DNA from: Tenacibaculum agarivorans
GTDB lineage: Bacteria; Bacteroidota; Bacteroidia; Flavobacteriales; Flavobacteriaceae
NCBI RefSeq assembly: GCF_001936575.1
Contig: NZ_MSMP01000008.1
Location: 62,001 to 126,000 of the forward strand
Direction of reading: 5' to 3'
DNA length: 64,000 nt
Below the pieces are notes generated by a model. The model saw nothing but the letters and a program-made list of their open reading frames with translations, had not been told where the DNA came from and made no database searches. Each line of letters begins with the position of its first letter. The stretch's first letter is position 1. A program made the translations under genes and the position numbers. This document shows positions 53,307 to 62,978 of the stretch, piece after piece.

Positions 53307-56120
53307 TTAGTGTGCTTCTAACCAGTTTTGACCTAAACCAATTTCCACATCTAAAGGAACAGAAAGTTGAAATGCATTTTCCATTTCCTGTTTAATAATA
53401 GGAGTTATGATATCTAACTCATCGTTATGAGCGTCAAATACCAATTCATCATGTACCTGTAATAACATTTTTGATTTGAATTGCTCTTGTTTAAAACGCT
53501 TATTAATATTAATCATAGCCAACTTAATAATGTCAGCAGCACTACCTTGTATTGGTGCATTTACAGCATTTCGTTCTGCAGCACCTCTAACAATAGCATT
53601 TCTAGAATTGATATCTTTTAAATAACGTTTTCTACCTAAAACAGTTTCTACATAACCATGTTCTCTAGCAAAATCTACTTGTTTTGCCATGTAGTTTTTC
53701 AACTTTGGATACGTTTCGTAATAGGCATCAATTAACTGTTTCGATTCAGAACGGGTTAGATTGGTTTGATTACTTAAACCAAAGGCAGAAACTCCATAAA
53801 TGATTCCAAAATTTACGGTTTTAGCATTGCTACGCTGTTCTCTAGTTACTTCATCAAGCGCTACATTAAATACCTTAGCTGCTGTGGAAGCATGAATGTC
53901 TTCTCCATCTTGAAAGGCTTTAATCATAGTTTCTTCTTCGCTTAAAGCCGCTATAATTCGAAGTTCTATCTGACTATAATCGGCAGCTAATAAAGTATGA
54001 TTTTCATCTCTTGGAATAAACGCTTTTCTAACTTGTTGTCCTCTCTCAGTTCGAATAGGAATATTCTGTAAATTAGGATTGTTAGAACTTAATCTTCCTG
54101 TTGCGGCAACTGCTTGTGCGTAAACCGTATGAACTCTTTTTGTTTTTGGATTCAATTCATTAGGTAAAGCATCTACATAGGTGCTTTGTAGCTTTTTACA
54201 TTGGCGATACTCTAAGATATCTGCAATAATTTGATGCTCTTTCAATGAAGAGAGTACATCTTCAGCAGTAGAGTACTGACCTGTTTTCGTTTTTTTAGGT
54301 TTGTCTACTAATTTTAATTTTTCAAAAAGAATAGGACCTAATTGTTTAGGTGAAGCAATATTAAATTCTTCTCCTGCTTGTTCGTATATTTTTTGCTCTA
54401 AAGTTTGAATATCACTGGTTAATTCCTTTGACAAAGAAGCTAAATATTCGGTATTCAAATTAATACCTTCTATTTCCATGTCAGACAATACAGAAACTAG
54501 TGGTACTTCAACTGTGTTGAATAATTTCGTGAGTTTTCCTTCTTCTAATTCCTTTTCAAAATGTTCTTTGAGTTGTAAAGTAACATCGGCATCTTCAACG
54601 GCATATTCTGTTTGCTTTTCTAGAGCAACAGTACGCATAGATAATTGATTTTTACCTTTTTTACCAATAAGTTCAGTGATAGATACTGGTTGGTAATTTA
54701 AATAGGTTTCAGATAGAATATCCATATTATGTCGCATATCTGGATTAATCAAGTAATGCGCAATCATAGTATCGAATAATTTTCCTTGTACTGGAATATT
54801 ATAGTTCGATAATACTTCAATATCATATTTAATATTGTGTCCTATTTTTTCAATGGCTTCATTTTCAAAAAATGGTAAAAACTCTTCAACAATGGTTTGC
54901 GTTTCATCTTGGTCTTCAGGGAAAGAAACATAATACCCTTTTCCTACTTCCCAAGAAAATGCAATACCAATTAACTCTACTTCAAGTGCTTTTAATCCCG
55001 TAGTTTCTGTGTCAAAACACACGGATTTTTGTAGTAACAACCTTTCTAATAAAAGTTTTCTAGCTAAGGATGTATTTACCAATTGATAAAAATGAGAGGT
55101 ATTATTTATGGTTTTAAAACCATTAATTTCATTCGTTTGGCTAGTTCCTGAACCCGGAGTAGCAAACAAATCAAACTGATTAGTGTCAGTGGTTTTCGCT
55201 TTAGCAGAAGTTTGTGTAGTTTCAGTTGATAGTGCTGTTGTAAATGTTTTTACAAAGTTATCCGTAAGTCTTCTAAATTCTAACTCAGCAAAAATAGCCT
55301 TAGTTTTTTCTATATCTGGCTGTTCAAAAATTAGCTTGTCTTGTTCTAATTCCACAGGAACATCTAACATTATTGTAGCTAGTTTTTTAGATAATAGACC
55401 TAATTCTTGATTAGCTTCTACCTTTTCTTTCATTTTACCCTTAAGTTCATGAAGGTTAGCAAATAAACCTTCCATACTACCGTAGGCAGTAATAAATTTT
55501 TTAGCAGTTTTATCTCCAACACCAGGTAATCCAGGAATATTATCCACAGAATCCCCCATCATTCCTAAATAATCAATTACTTGTTCAGGTCTTTCAACTT
55601 CAAATTTTTGTTGTACTTCTTCAATTCCCCATTTTTCATATCCATTCCCCATTCTAGGAGGTTTGTACATAAAAATATTTTCTGAAACTAATTGCGCATA
55701 ATCTTTATCAGGAGTCACCATGTAGGTAACCAAATCTTCTTTTTCTGCTTTTTTGGCTAAAGTTCCAATAATATCATCGGCTTCATATCCCTCTTTAACA
55801 ATTGCAGGAATATTCATAGCTTCTAAAATCTGTTCAATATAAGGGACAGCTATTTTTATAGCTTCAGGTGTTTCTTGCCTGTTAGCTTTGTATTCAGGAA
55901 ACATTTCATTTCGATCTACACTACCACCTTTATCAAAACAAACCGCTAAATAATCTGGCTTTTCTTTTTTTATAACATCCAATAAAGAATTTGTAAAACC
56001 TAAAATAGCAGATGTGTCTAAGCCTTTAGAGTTAATTCTAGGATTTTTAATAAAAGCATAATATCCTCTGAAAATAAGTGCATATGCGTCTAATAAGAAA
56101 AGTCTTTTTTTAGTATTCAT
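53307..56120 (-). CDS. polA: DNA polymerase I
   Basis: 937 residues with all three domains. 5'-3' exonuclease at about 1-300 (LLDAYALIFRGYYAF, PGLPGVGDKTAKK). 3'-5' exonuclease at about 335-530 with its acidic residues kept (CFDTETTGL, GHNIKYDIEVL, YAVEDADVTLQL), so proofreading should work. Polymerase at 555-937 (ADYSQIELRIIAALS, RSNAKTVNFGIIYGVSAFG, QVHDELVFDA). It fills gaps and removes primers. A fully ordinary, intact gene. Confidence 0.97.
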   Translation of the reverse strand: MNTKKRLFLLDAYALIFRGYYAFIKNPRINSKGLDTSAILGFTNSLLDVIKKEKPDYLAVCFDKGGSVDRNEMFPEYKANRQETPEAIKIAVPYIEQILEAMNIPAIVKEGYEADDIIGTLAKKAEKEDLVTYMVTPDKDYAQLVSENIFMYKPPRMGNGYEKWGIEEVQQKFEVERPEQVIDYLGMMGDSVDNIPGLPGVGDKTAKKFITAYGSMEGLFANLHELKGKMKEKVEANQELGLLSKKLATIMLDVPVELEQDKLIFEQPDIEKTKAIFAELEFRRLTDNFVKTFTTALSTETTQTSAKAKTTDTNQFDLFATPGSGTSQTNEINGFKTINNTSHFYQLVNTSLARKLLLERLLLQKSVCFDTETTGLKALEVELIGIAFSWEVGKGYYVSFPEDQDETQTIVEEFLPFFENEAIEKIGHNIKYDIEVLSNYNIPVQGKLFDTMIAHYLINPDMRHNMDILSETYLNYQPVSITELIGKKGKNQLSMRTVALEKQTEYAVEDADVTLQLKEHFEKELEEGKLTKLFNTVEVPLVSVLSDMEIEGINLNTEYLASLSKELTSDIQTLEQKIYEQAGEEFNIASPKQLGPILFEKLKLVDKPKKTKTGQYSTAEDVLSSLKEHQIIADILEYRQCKKLQSTYVDALPNELNPKTKRVHTVYAQAVAATGRLSSNNPNLQNIPIRTERGQQVRKAFIPRDENHTLLAADYSQIELRIIAALSEEETMIKAFQDGEDIHASTAAKVFNVALDEVTREQRSNAKTVNFGIIYGVSAFGLSNQTNLTRSESKQLIDAYYETYPKLKNYMAKQVDFAREHGYVETVLGRKRYLKDINSRNAIVRGAAERNAVNAPIQGSAADIIKLAMININKRFKQEQFKSKMLLQVHDELVFDAHNDELDIITPIIKQEMENAFQLSVPLDVEIGLGQNWLEAH

Positions 56121-56243
56121 CAGTTATAAAATTGAAGATTGTAAAACTACAAAATAATAATGCTGTTCGGAAAAAAATACAAGAATTTGAAACAATGGAA
56201 TATTATTTGCTTCCAAAGATTTAAATTTAAAAAACTATTTATT

Positions 56244-57377
56244 ATGAAAATTATTAAGAAAACTATGATCGGATTTATCCTGTTTGGAAGTGTTGCCTTT
56301 TTAGCGTTGAGCTTTTGGGCATGTAAACAAATAGCGAATGTAGATGATTTGATAATCGATGAAAACGATACTCAAATCGAGAAAGTAAAAAATGCAGATG
56401 AATGGCTTGCTAAACTTCAAGAAGATAATAAGTTTAACGGAGCTGTACTATTGATTAAGAATGACGAAGTTTTGTTGAAAAAGACGTATGGTTATACCAA
56501 TTACACTAGAAATGAAAGATTAACGAATCAATCTTCCTTTCGATTAGCATCAGTATCAAAACAATTCACAGCAGTTGGAATTATGTTGTTAAAAGAGCAA
56601 GAGAAACTCGATTTTGATGATTCAATTGTAAAGTATCTGCCCGAACTTCCATATCAAAATGTTACCATAAGAAATTTATTGACGCATACTTCTGGAATTC
56701 CAGATATTTATATGGGATTTCCGAGTAAATATGAAGAAGAAATAGGAAATGTACTCACCATTTCGAAAACAGAAGAATTACTAGCCAAAGAAAGTTTACC
56801 ATTAGTAAATTCACCTAATGAAGTATATACATATAATAATACATGCTATGTTTTATTAGCAAGAATTATTGAAAAAGTTTCAGGGAAGTCATTTGAGGAA
56901 TTTATGCAAACAGAATTGTTTGATAAGTTAAATATGAAAAATACCAGAGTTTGGAATTTAGTATCTAATGATAAAGATTTTGCACATAAAACATCGTCTT
57001 TTAAAAATGTATCAGGAGATTTAATAGAAATAAAACCAGGGATTTTAGATGGAGTTGCAGGAGACGGAGGTGTATTTTCTAGTATTGATGATTTAATTAT
57101 TTGGGATAGATTTTGGAATCACAATACATTACTTTCAGAAGATACAATGAACGAAGCTTTTAAAACAACAGTTTTAAAGGATGGCGAAATTTCTAATTAT
57201 GGTTTTGGATGGATAATACTAAGTGAGGATGCACATATCCATAATGGTTCTTGGTTAGGGGCCAGAACAAGTTTTGTGAGAAATAAAAAATTAAAGAACT
57301 GTATTATAGTACTAGATAATTCTTCAAGTAAAAATATTGAAGCAATTGTTAAAGAATTAGTTAAAGTTTTAAAATAA
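56244..57377 (+). CDS. Serine hydrolase, beta-lactamase/esterase family
   Basis: 377 residues from the ATG at 56244; a frame open from 56160 adds residues before a normal membrane signal and is not favoured. Signal or lipoprotein-like start (FLALSFWAC). FRLASVSKQFTAVGIML carries SxxK (SVSK near 101), YNNTCYVLLARI the YxN motif, and NYGFGWIILS the C-terminal block. This is the class C beta-lactamase-like fold used by D-peptidases and esterases in the periplasm. Resistance is not implied. Confidence 0.85.
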   Translation: MKIIKKTMIGFILFGSVAFLALSFWACKQIANVDDLIIDENDTQIEKVKNADEWLAKLQEDNKFNGAVLLIKNDEVLLKKTYGYTNYTRNERLTNQSSFRLASVSKQFTAVGIMLLKEQEKLDFDDSIVKYLPELPYQNVTIRNLLTHTSGIPDIYMGFPSKYEEEIGNVLTISKTEELLAKESLPLVNSPNEVYTYNNTCYVLLARIIEKVSGKSFEEFMQTELFDKLNMKNTRVWNLVSNDKDFAHKTSSFKNVSGDLIEIKPGILDGVAGDGGVFSSIDDLIIWDRFWNHNTLLSEDTMNEAFKTTVLKDGEISNYGFGWIILSEDAHIHNGSWLGARTSFVRNKKLKNCIIVLDNSSSKNIEAIVKELVKVLK

Positions 57378-57436
57378 ATCCTACATAAAAGACGCAAAAG
57401 ATAAAAGTAGTATTTTTGATCATTTAAATATTTATT

Positions 57437-58660
57437 ATGCCGCGTTGGGTGATCCCTGTACTTATTATTTCTACTCTAATCATCATTTTAGAGGTTTATG
57501 CTTTTCAAGCAATTAAAATGGTTACAAAAAATAAATGGATTAAATATAGTTGGCTAGCTTTTGGAGTATTAGCATATCTAAATTTTTTCTATGTTATTTT
57601 TTCATCAGATAGAAGCTCTGGTCAAACAAGACAGTTCCAATGGGCAGCAGGTTTTATGCTGCTAGCATTATTGCCAAAGCTATTCGTGTTATTATTCATG
57701 TTTGGAGAAGATGTTGTACGATTGATAAGGAAAGGAATTTCATTTTTTTCTAATCAAACAACACAACCTTTAGCAAGTAGAAGAAAATTTATAGCACAAT
57801 TGGCTTTAGGAGTAGCTGCTATTCCATTTGTAAGTATGCTGTATGGAATTTTTAGAGGTAAGTACAATTACAAAGTATTGAAATATCAACTTTCATTTAA
57901 AGATTTACCTGAAACTTTTGATGGTTTTACGATCACGCAAATCACAGATATTCACTCTGGAAGTTTTGATAATAAAGAGAAGATTCAGTATGGAGTTGAC
58001 TTAATTAATGAACAAGAGTCTGATGTGGTATTATTTACAGGAGATATTGTAAATAATTTTGCTCATGAAATGGACGATTGGATTCCGATGTTTAAAGAAC
58101 TAAAAGCTTCTAGAGGTAAGTTCTCTATCTTAGGAAATCATGATTATGGAGATTACTCTCAATGGGATTCTGAAGAAGACAAAAAAGCAAATTTTGATGC
58201 AATCAAAAAGATTCATCCTCAAATAGGTTTTGACTTACTGCTAAATGAACATCGTTATCTAGAAAAAGATGGAGAACGAATTGCTTTAGTAGGTGTTGAA
58301 AACTGGGGGAAAGGATTTAATCAAGCAGGAGATTTAGCAAAAGCTTCAGAAGGAATTCATAAGGATGATTTTAAAATTTTACTGAGTCATGATCCGAGTC
58401 ACTGGGAATATAAGGTAAAGAAAGATGATTTTAATTATCAACTTACTTTGAGTGGTCATACACATGGTTTGCAATTTGGAATTGAAATACCTGGCTTTTT
58501 TAGATGGAGTCCTTCGCAATATGTGTACAAACAATGGGCAGGATTATATGAAGAATTTGGTCGTTATATTAATGTAAACAGAGGATTTGGCTACCATGCA
58601 TTTCCCGGTAGAGTGGGTATCTGGCCTGAAATTACCGTTATTGAGTTAAAAAAAGGTTGA
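57437..58660 (+). CDS. Membrane metallophosphoesterase
   Basis: 407 residues. Three N-terminal membrane helices (about 5-22, 36-53, 70-92), a twin-arginine-like segment SRRKFIAQLALGVAAIPF near 115-132, then a calcineurin-like phosphoesterase: ITQITDIHSGS, VLFTGDIVNN, LGNHDYGDY, LLSHDPSHW and LSGHTHGLQFG supply the metal ligands. It most likely acts outside the inner membrane on a lipid or phosphoester such as UDP-diacylglucosamine-like compounds; substrate unknown. Confidence 0.88.
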   Translation: MPRWVIPVLIISTLIIILEVYAFQAIKMVTKNKWIKYSWLAFGVLAYLNFFYVIFSSDRSSGQTRQFQWAAGFMLLALLPKLFVLLFMFGEDVVRLIRKGISFFSNQTTQPLASRRKFIAQLALGVAAIPFVSMLYGIFRGKYNYKVLKYQLSFKDLPETFDGFTITQITDIHSGSFDNKEKIQYGVDLINEQESDVVLFTGDIVNNFAHEMDDWIPMFKELKASRGKFSILGNHDYGDYSQWDSEEDKKANFDAIKKIHPQIGFDLLLNEHRYLEKDGERIALVGVENWGKGFNQAGDLAKASEGIHKDDFKILLSHDPSHWEYKVKKDDFNYQLTLSGHTHGLQFGIEIPGFFRWSPSQYVYKQWAGLYEEFGRYINVNRGFGYHAFPGRVGIWPEITVIELKKG

Positions 58661-58748
58661 TTTTCAGTATATTTTAATATTAAGTTAAGGCTTACTTAAC
58701 AAAAAAATAGTACTTTTAAGCTCTATATAGGACAAAACAAAGTTTAGA

Positions 58749-59042
58749 ATGACAAAGTTTGGTGAAATCATTAATATAGATAAGCCTGTATTAATTGACT
58801 TTTATTTTGACTGGGACGATTCAGAGAATAGTATCGATACACTACGTGACGTTGCTGCAGCTTTAGGAGATAAAGCGAAGGTGATAAAAATTGATATCAA
58901 AAAAAACGAAATATTAGCTTCTGCCTTAAGAGTGAAAGGAAATCCTACTTTTATGATTTATAAAAATGGGGAAATGAAATGGAGGAAAACAGGAGAGCAA
59001 GATGCTAACACCTTAATAGGATTAGTACAACAATACTTTTAA
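58749..59042 (+). CDS. Thioredoxin-fold protein lacking CxxC
   Basis: 97 residues. The thioredoxin core is clear (KPVLIDFYFDWDDSENS, KVIKIDIKKNEILASALRVKGNPTFMIYKNGEMKWRKTG), including the cis-proline GNPTF. At the active site, where WCGPC is normal, it has WDDSENS with no cysteine. The protein has no cysteine in this region and cannot do thiol redox chemistry, so a binding or scaffold role is likely. It has a strong terminator just downstream. Confidence 0.85.
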   Translation: MTKFGEIINIDKPVLIDFYFDWDDSENSIDTLRDVAAALGDKAKVIKIDIKKNEILASALRVKGNPTFMIYKNGEMKWRKTGEQDANTLIGLVQQYF

Positions 59043-59060
59043 TAAATATAAAAACAAGTA

Positions 59061-59095
59061 AAAAAGGCTGAAGCAATAATCACTTCAGCCTTTTT
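59061..59095. terminator. Two-way terminator
   Basis: AAAAAGGCTGAAG (59061-59073) and CTTCAGCCTTTTT (59083-59095) form a 13-bp perfect stem. A-run and T-run flanks on each strand serve both the thioredoxin-like gene and the convergent lodB-like gene. Confidence 0.92.
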
Positions 59096-59102
59096 TATTT
59101 AA

Positions 59103-60143
59103 TTATAGTTGATATAGTTTTTCTTTCTGATTAAAATATTCCTTAAAAATAGTGTGCATTTTTTTATCGTAGTTGACTAAGCTATACTTATTACTAGTCA
59201 TATGTTTCTCTATTGCTAAAGCAGCTTCTTTAGCAGTATAAATTGCGTTTGAAACTCCGTGAGAAGAAATAGGATTAAACGACATAGCAGCATCTCCAAT
59301 ACTTATTATATTTTGGAATGTGATTTTTGATGGAACAGAAGAATTGGCTAGCTTACCATAAACTTTAAAATTACCATTTCTAGGAATACATAGTTTTAAT
59401 AATTCAGTTTTATCAAGTAAATAACTCCAGTTAGTAAAGTCTTTGAATAACTTGTACGATTCGTTTTCTTTAGATGTATATAATGAAACAATTCTGGTGG
59501 TCTCATTTAAGTCAGATATTGTTCCCCAAGCATTTTCAAAAGATTCTGTAAAAAAACCATATTTTAATGATGGACCTTTTTTAGGAACGTAACACAAATA
59601 GGCAAGATTGCTATCATATTCAATACTATTGATATTGACTTGTTTTAAAATATGTCTTTTTCTACCTGTGGCATCCACAATTATATTACTTTCGATACTT
59701 GTAATTTTATCATTAAGCTTTTTTATAAGTATAGTATTGGTATTCTTTTTTGTTTCTAATTGAGAAATATCTTTGACAGAAATAATGCGATTACTTTGTT
59801 GTTGTAAAGCGCTAATTATTTTTTGCTTATTTATTTTTAAACCGTAACCATATTTTCCTTTTAAAAAGAAATTTTCATCACTGATTTGTGAACTATTCCA
59901 TTTGGATTGATATCCATAGGTTTTTGTTGAAAATGTTTCGAAAAGGGGTAGAAAATCAATTTCTTCTAGCAATGTTAACGTGCTAGGAGGGATGGTTTCA
60001 GCTAAAGGCAAGTTCTGTTTTGAGCTGACTTTATCAATAAGGATACTCTTTATTCCTTTTCTTTCTAAGAGTAAGTGTAAAATGAGTCCTGAGACTCCTT
60101 TACCAATAATTAAAACTTCCGTTTTTAGGGTTTCAGGACTCAT
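59103..60143 (-). CDS. LodB-like FAD-dependent maturase/oxidoreductase
   Basis: 346 residues. The FAD dinucleotide motif LIIGKGVSGLILHLLLERKG is near 11-30, and GDAAMSFNPISSHGVSNAIYTA near 278-299 is the second FAD block of the halogenase/geranylgeranyl reductase group. It lies 6 bases after a LodA-like gene. In Marinomonas LodB is the flavoprotein needed to build the tryptophan-derived quinone cofactor of LodA, so the same partnership is expected here. Cytoplasmic. Confidence 0.83.
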   Translation of the reverse strand: MSPETLKTEVLIIGKGVSGLILHLLLERKGIKSILIDKVSSKQNLPLAETIPPSTLTLLEEIDFLPLFETFSTKTYGYQSKWNSSQISDENFFLKGKYGYGLKINKQKIISALQQQSNRIISVKDISQLETKKNTNTILIKKLNDKITSIESNIIVDATGRKRHILKQVNINSIEYDSNLAYLCYVPKKGPSLKYGFFTESFENAWGTISDLNETTRIVSLYTSKENESYKLFKDFTNWSYLLDKTELLKLCIPRNGNFKVYGKLANSSVPSKITFQNIISIGDAAMSFNPISSHGVSNAIYTAKEAALAIEKHMTSNKYSLVNYDKKMHTIFKEYFNQKEKLYQL

Positions 60144-60149
60144 TTTTTA

Positions 60150-62576
60150 TTATTTAAAGATTAGATAGAATTCAGAAGCACCTTCAGATCCTCCACATTT
60201 ATCTTTATAATTTACTTCTATAGTTACAAAAGAATTTGCAACTTCTTTCAGGTTTGAAGTAATGTCAATTGGAGCTTCAGGAGTAATTCTTCCACTGCAA
60301 TTATTGCTGAAGTCATGTGTAAAAACAATGTTTCCATTAATTTTCATTTCAAAAACATCATCTACATAAACATTGCCTGTTCCTTCAAGATTAGAAGATA
60401 GGAATGCAGATGCATTTTCTGGAATCCAAATCATTTCTCTAGTATTTGAATAGAAAACACTTGGAGGAGCTAAGGTAACAGGCTTTGCAGGAATAGCTTT
60501 TCCTAAGAATATTGAAGTTAGATTTTTTACATTTTTACTTTCAGCAGCAACGTAAACAAGTTCAGGAATTCCATTAACATTAGATTTTCTTCCTGCAACA
60601 ACACCAACGTTTTTCCATTTGTAAACCATATTAATTAAACCATTCATATAGCCACCTTCAGCATGATAACCCACATAACCTGTATCAGTAGTCATTAGCC
60701 AAGGTAATCTGTTGGCATATACATATTGAATGGTTTCTGGTTTTAAATCAGAATTCCGCATAGCTACTAAACTTTCTTCGGTTAACACATCTACAGGCAA
60801 GTTTGCTGCCCACCAAGCTGGAATTGGATATTGGCTGTCTAAAAATACTTTCTGACAGCTACCTGCATCGGATTGCCAAGGAATTCCCATCCATTTTGTT
60901 AAATCACCCGGAGTACTTTTCCATAACCAACCTTTAGCATTGTTAGTACTAATTGATTCTTTTACATCATCAGAGTTCATTTGGAAACCAAAATCATTAT
61001 AAAATATTTGACTTTGTTCTTCTGGAGTTGCAGCTCCAATTCTGATTTCACGTAAACCAAAGAAAGAATTTCCTTGCGTAACGTTAGCATAAGCTAAAGA
61101 ATTCTCAGCATACATTTGTGCATGACGCATAGGCCAGGTTAATTCCACACCAGGGTGGAATCCTCCACCGTATAGTGTTTCTAATACAGCACGAGTCATT
61201 AATAAAGCTGTTTTGGCAGGGTCTTTTGCTGCTTCTAAATATTGATTTTGATAATATTTTCCAAGTTCATCCATGGTAGAGTAGTTACCATCAAGTGAAG
61301 TAAAATTTCCATCTCTCCATTTTCTCAATTCTTCATATAAAACAGGAGGGATAGCAAACCACTGTGCTGGACTTCCGGGATAGTTAATCCCATCTCCAGG
61401 ATAAAAAGGATATTTTAACTCTTGTGTTCCACTTCCTATGTTAGTAATGTCTGTTTTACTTTTACTAGGTATAATAGGTTCGTTATTATAGTTGTATAAT
61501 GGATCTCTAAATAACTGGAATATTTTATTTCTTACTGGTTGTGCAGCTTCTGAATTATTATATAAAGCTTTAAACTCTTCAGGAGTTAATTCATCTATAG
61601 TTTCTCTGAAAGAAGGAGCAAGGAAGTCACTTAAGTTTACCCACTGCATTCTGTATAATCTATACAATACAGGAAAGATTAAACTAAAATCGGTTGTAAA
61701 ACTTTCATTAGCAATACCACAAATAAGATCATACATTGTAGCTAGAGGTTGAATTTGTGGAGCATAATCAGGTGGGGCAGAAGCAACCCAAGCAGCAGTA
61801 CTAGCATCATTAAGTTCATATGTTGTTCCATTCATCGTTACTTTAGCAGTAACTTTTCCATCACAAATGTCATCGTACCAATTTGAATTATCAGCAAAGT
61901 CAGTGTTCAGGTCAGATGGATTTAAAGCTGCTGATATTCCATCTCCAGGATAAAAAATAAGAGAGCCTTCATCATATTCAATAGCGCCTAGATTAACATC
62001 TCTTGTATTTAAATTCATTGCTGATGCAATAAAACTATTGTTCTGCCCTTCTAAAGGAAAAGGAAATTTTCCACCTAATGGTACAGGGGCTATGTTTTTG
62101 GCTGTAATAGTTGTCGGAGCTGGACTATTTACTAATTCTTTTCGATAATCATAATCTTTATTATTGATTAATTGCTCGTTAAGTACATTAGGATTTCTTC
62201 TTGAAGTGCTAATACCAGGAGCGATTTTTTCAGTGAAAAAATTAGGGCTTAAGTTATGATTATCTGTGTTTACAGATAAATCTAAGCTGTTATTAAAATC
62301 GTACCAAAAAGGTTTTTTATTCGCAACTTCAACAGTCCATTCAATATCGCAAGAAGCTGGATCTATTTTTCGAAGAGGTTTACCATTATCATCACATTCA
62401 TAAATATAAAAACGTTGTGCCTGTTTCTTTAAAGCCCCGTCTTTTGTGTGAAATTCTAAGTTTTCTTCATATAAGTTTGCCCATGGTACTTCAGGAGTGA
62501 AAACAACATCGCTTTTATTGGTAGGACCATTTCCAAGTCTAGCAATTCCTATTGATGGATAAATTCGTAGTTTCAT
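60150..62576 (-). CDS. LodA-like quinoprotein amino-acid oxidase with C-terminal extension
   Basis: 808 residues. It opens LRIYPSIGIARLGNGP, the LodA-family start. MGIPWQSDAGSC ends in Cys574 and YKWKNVG holds Trp654; these match the pair that is cross-linked to cysteine tryptophylquinone in LodA. A run of WPMRHAQMYAENSLAY is also typical. LodA-like enzymes oxidise lysine, glycine or other amino acids, giving hydrogen peroxide, and are often antimicrobial. There is no signal peptide. Beyond the core the last 110-120 residues form a beta-rich module (NVYVDDVFEMKINGNIVF), making it longer than the 726-residue LodA. Substrate cannot be assigned. Confidence 0.85.
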   Translation of the reverse strand: MKLRIYPSIGIARLGNGPTNKSDVVFTPEVPWANLYEENLEFHTKDGALKKQAQRFYIYECDDNGKPLRKIDPASCDIEWTVEVANKKPFWYDFNNSLDLSVNTDNHNLSPNFFTEKIAPGISTSRRNPNVLNEQLINNKDYDYRKELVNSPAPTTITAKNIAPVPLGGKFPFPLEGQNNSFIASAMNLNTRDVNLGAIEYDEGSLIFYPGDGISAALNPSDLNTDFADNSNWYDDICDGKVTAKVTMNGTTYELNDASTAAWVASAPPDYAPQIQPLATMYDLICGIANESFTTDFSLIFPVLYRLYRMQWVNLSDFLAPSFRETIDELTPEEFKALYNNSEAAQPVRNKIFQLFRDPLYNYNNEPIIPSKSKTDITNIGSGTQELKYPFYPGDGINYPGSPAQWFAIPPVLYEELRKWRDGNFTSLDGNYSTMDELGKYYQNQYLEAAKDPAKTALLMTRAVLETLYGGGFHPGVELTWPMRHAQMYAENSLAYANVTQGNSFFGLREIRIGAATPEEQSQIFYNDFGFQMNSDDVKESISTNNAKGWLWKSTPGDLTKWMGIPWQSDAGSCQKVFLDSQYPIPAWWAANLPVDVLTEESLVAMRNSDLKPETIQYVYANRLPWLMTTDTGYVGYHAEGGYMNGLINMVYKWKNVGVVAGRKSNVNGIPELVYVAAESKNVKNLTSIFLGKAIPAKPVTLAPPSVFYSNTREMIWIPENASAFLSSNLEGTGNVYVDDVFEMKINGNIVFTHDFSNNCSGRITPEAPIDITSNLKEVANSFVTIEVNYKDKCGGSEGASEFYLIFK

Positions 62577-62740
62577 TGTTATCTAATTTAAGGTTTGTAA
62601 TCAAATTTAATTTTAGAAACAATGAGGTTAGAAATAAATGCAATGAGGTGTTAAAAATGAGGAATAAGAATAGTTTTTTTAGGGATAAATGTTATTGATA
62701 AAATTAACGAATGAAGTAGGATGATCATATAAACAAAAAA

Positions 62741-62764
62741 AGAGTGTCTATTTGTAGACACTCT
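62741..62764 (-). terminator. Terminator on the minus strand
   Basis: AGAGTGTCTA and TAGACACTCT pair perfectly (10 bp, 4-base loop). On the minus strand a T-rich tract follows (complement of 62735-62740), so it ends transcripts from the DUF2723 gene after the repeat. Confidence 0.8.
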
Positions 62765-62805
62765 CTTAGTTTACTAATATAACGTGAATCTCGGATAAAC
62801 TTTTT

Positions 62806-62926
62806 TGTCAGTTCGAGTGATTTTACAAAGTGCTAACGGCGTAAAATTTTATCGAGAACTAGTGAAATACTTCTCGATACAAAATTATTTTCCATTTTAT
62901 TACAAATAATTTTACTCGAAGTGACA
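62806..62926. repeat. Dispersed intergenic repeat, type B, copy 2, with terminal inverted repeats
   Basis: 121 bases from TGTCAGTTCGAGT to ACTCGAAGTGACA. The ends are 13-base inverted repeats with one mismatch. An inner pair (TATCGAGAA and TTCTCGATA) can fold. It matches 105-223 closely at the left. No gene is inside, so it looks like a small non-autonomous element. Confidence 0.75.
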
Positions 62927-62978
62927 GGAGTTTCTTTAAGCAAGATTTGCGTTAATACATTATTTGTATGTTGTTTGA

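Noticed and set aside
56160-56243. 28-residue extension of the serine hydrolase
   Set aside because: A normal membrane signal begins at 56244; the upstream part is lysine/aromatic-rich and would bury it.
56244-57377. Beta-lactam resistance gene
   Set aside because: The SxxK/YxN fold is shared by many esterases and peptidases; nothing points to lactam hydrolysis.
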